Source: Heliocidaris erythrogramma (taxonomy: Eukaryota > Echinodermata > Echinoidea > Camarodonta > Echinometridae). Taken from it: a stretch of 64,000 bases of DNA. Within the stretch, counting starts at the first letter, position 1, and every line of letters starts with the position of its first letter. This document shows positions 62,359 through 64,000 of the stretch, one piece after another. Both the position numbers and the translations under genes were made by a program. The DNA is taken from positions 33,364,625 to 33,428,624 of the forward strand of contig CM046853.1 in the NCBI GenBank assembly GCA_025617745.1, written 5' to 3'. Under the pieces are notes generated by a model that was not told the DNA's origin, ran no database searches, and was given only the letters and a program-made list of their open reading frames with translations.

Positions 62359-64000
62359 AAGCATAGAAAATGGAAGGCATGTCACTACTCAAAGTCTATA
62401 TTCTGGTTTTTCCTCCTCTCCAAAGTCTTGTTCACACATGCAAGACACTGGCCTCAGAAATATAAAAAGACATTTTATGTGTAAATCTGATTTATTTGAT
62501 TTTAAAATTACCTCTTTCTTTCTTTCTTCAAATGGTATAATTATAACTTCTATTAATATGCCTTCCTTTGGTTGATCACTATAATGTCATTTATAATACA
62601 GAAAACTTTCATCGGTTGGGGGTAATCATACAACTGTAGTTTAATGTCAGTTATGTTATGGATCCCCCCCCCCCCCCCCCTTATCTCAAGCCACAGGCTT
62701 GTTGGGGTGTTAGATCCTCCATAATTCCTGATTCATATTTTTACTTCTTTGATATTTTTATGAAAATAAATTAATTGAAATTGGCCCCCTAAAAATTCTT
62801 CTTGAGCTTTTGCTTTGGACTTCTTTTTATCTTCCTGATGGTTCCACCTAGGCCCTTAAGGTGAAAGAAAATCCGATGTATGCAACAAACTATACTCAAC
62901 TTCTCTGTTATATGATAGAGCAATGTAAGAGCACTATGCTTATTATTTTTATGTCATTACATTTTCTGCAGCAGGCCGCCTTTTGGTTTATGTATGAACG
63001 GGGCTCCACGTTTCCCCAATCTTCCATCAAGGCTCTCAGCCAAAGCTGATGCCATCAAGAGGAGGACCAATATTACACACTCGTGGACGACAGTCAAATT
63101 CTGTGATCTTAAATTTGGGAGGCAAGGAGACAGGCAAGCACTGCGTGGGCTGCTGTTGCTAGCTTGGTCACTGTGCCATGTCTCTATAGTCCGTGCAGTG
63201 ATTGACTAAATGTCCCCCTTCCAAATGCCTGCTTGTCATCAATGTCCTGACGCCAGTGCATACAAGGAGATAATGGACTTTAAAGGTAAAAGCACAGTGA
63301 TCAAATCTATTGTAGGGAGGATGAATCCCCTAAGGGTTAATGGATAGGTACAGTGTTGTCTCAAGTTCTAAATAGAGAAGATGAAAGATTACATCCTATA
63401 TCGTCTCTGGAACACACAACTTTTATGGCTTTAGAAAGATGCTTCATTTTCCGAAAGAATGCTGATAATAATCACATATCATAAACTACATGTATTTATA
63501 CATTATAGATTGTATACAGTATGTGCTCAAAGCCAATTTCTAGTCCTCACATTGAATTTTCATTCCTTGAAAACATGTTTGAAAATAATTGCGAGTTGCT
63601 ACCTTGCGATTATGTGATAATTATATGTTGAGTTAAGATTACGCTAGCCAAATATACACTGAATAGTGAATGCTTGCTGAAAACAGCACACCATAAACCA
63701 TCACCAACATGTACAGGTGGGACAGTGTTGCATGTAGACGATATTGTATGGACTGGACCTAGCTAGAGAAAACATTTCTTGGAATGCTTTGTTTATTTTG
63801 CTTATGACTCAGCAATTAAATAATTTTATTTCAGAATTATTTGACAGATATATGGTTATGTGGTGATAAATTTGACGGGTTATTTTAGTTTTTATCATTA
63901 CCTTTTAGCATTAGGTTTTTTATCTTAAACTGAACATGAAACCAATCCAGAAGGAAAATGGAAAATGCTATGACTCACTCATGGAGGGGGGGGGGGGGTA

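Larger units (their letters stand above)
61455..64000 (-). other. Upstream intronic sequence to window edge
   Basis: Contains the 80-bp repeat (61637), the 215-bp tandem duplication and poly(C) at about 62664-62680. No recoverin-homology exon or start codon found, so the N-terminal exons lie further right. Confidence 0.8.

Noticed and set aside
63898-63960. Possible upstream coding exon ending AAAAG|GTAATG in the right phase
   Set aside because: Encodes AFSIFLLDWFHVQF, unlike the recoverin-homology region, and the acceptor is poor.

Overview
The window looks like genomic DNA from a marine invertebrate deuterostome, most likely an echinoderm (sea urchin-like). This rests on the AT-rich, intron-dense, unmethylated-looking composition, on many short inverted-repeat elements (including a 'GGGCCCTGTTTCATAAA' foldback family and a 'CAGTGGCGGATCCAGG' element), and on one protein-coding gene whose product is closest to the vertebrate diacylglycerol kinase beta/gamma type. 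The species is an inference; the gene family is not.

One gene fills the window. It lies on the minus strand from beyond the right edge to a stop codon at 9785-9787. I could place 18 consecutive coding exons (61454 down to 9785). Splice phases agree at all 17 junctions and give 785 residues plus a stop, in type I DGK order: Ser/Lys-rich linker, two EF hands, two C1 zinc fingers, the split DGK catalytic and accessory domains, and a short C-terminal tail. The N-terminal recoverin-homology exons and the start codon are not in the window. The product should phosphorylate diacylglycerol to phosphatidic acid under Ca2+ control.

Layout, left to right: 1-9784, 3' UTR and downstream flank, with MITEs and a (CAT)n microsatellite; 9785-20096, nine exons for the catalytic and accessory domains; 20097-36952, a 16.9-kb intron holding a large palindromic element, a GA satellite, and a candidate internal promoter with an alternative first exon (29750-29896) in phase with exon 10; 36953-50929, the C1 exons; 51878-54397, the C1a and EF-hand exons; 54398-60854, an intron with paired Tc1-like MITEs, a dead reverse-transcriptase fragment and a CT/GA-rich tract; 60855-61454, the two linker exons; 61455-64000, repeats and no exon I can support.

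The most unusual signal is that tandem repeats overlap splice sites of this gene. A 44-bp repeat of about five units contains the end of exon 6 and its 5' splice site, giving several extra GTAAGT donors. A ~58-bp repeat of three units contains the 3' splice site of exon 11, giving two extra acceptors. The pyrimidine tract of exon 5 runs directly into a CT microsatellite. No CRISPR array, operon, bacterial system or new multi-gene system is present.
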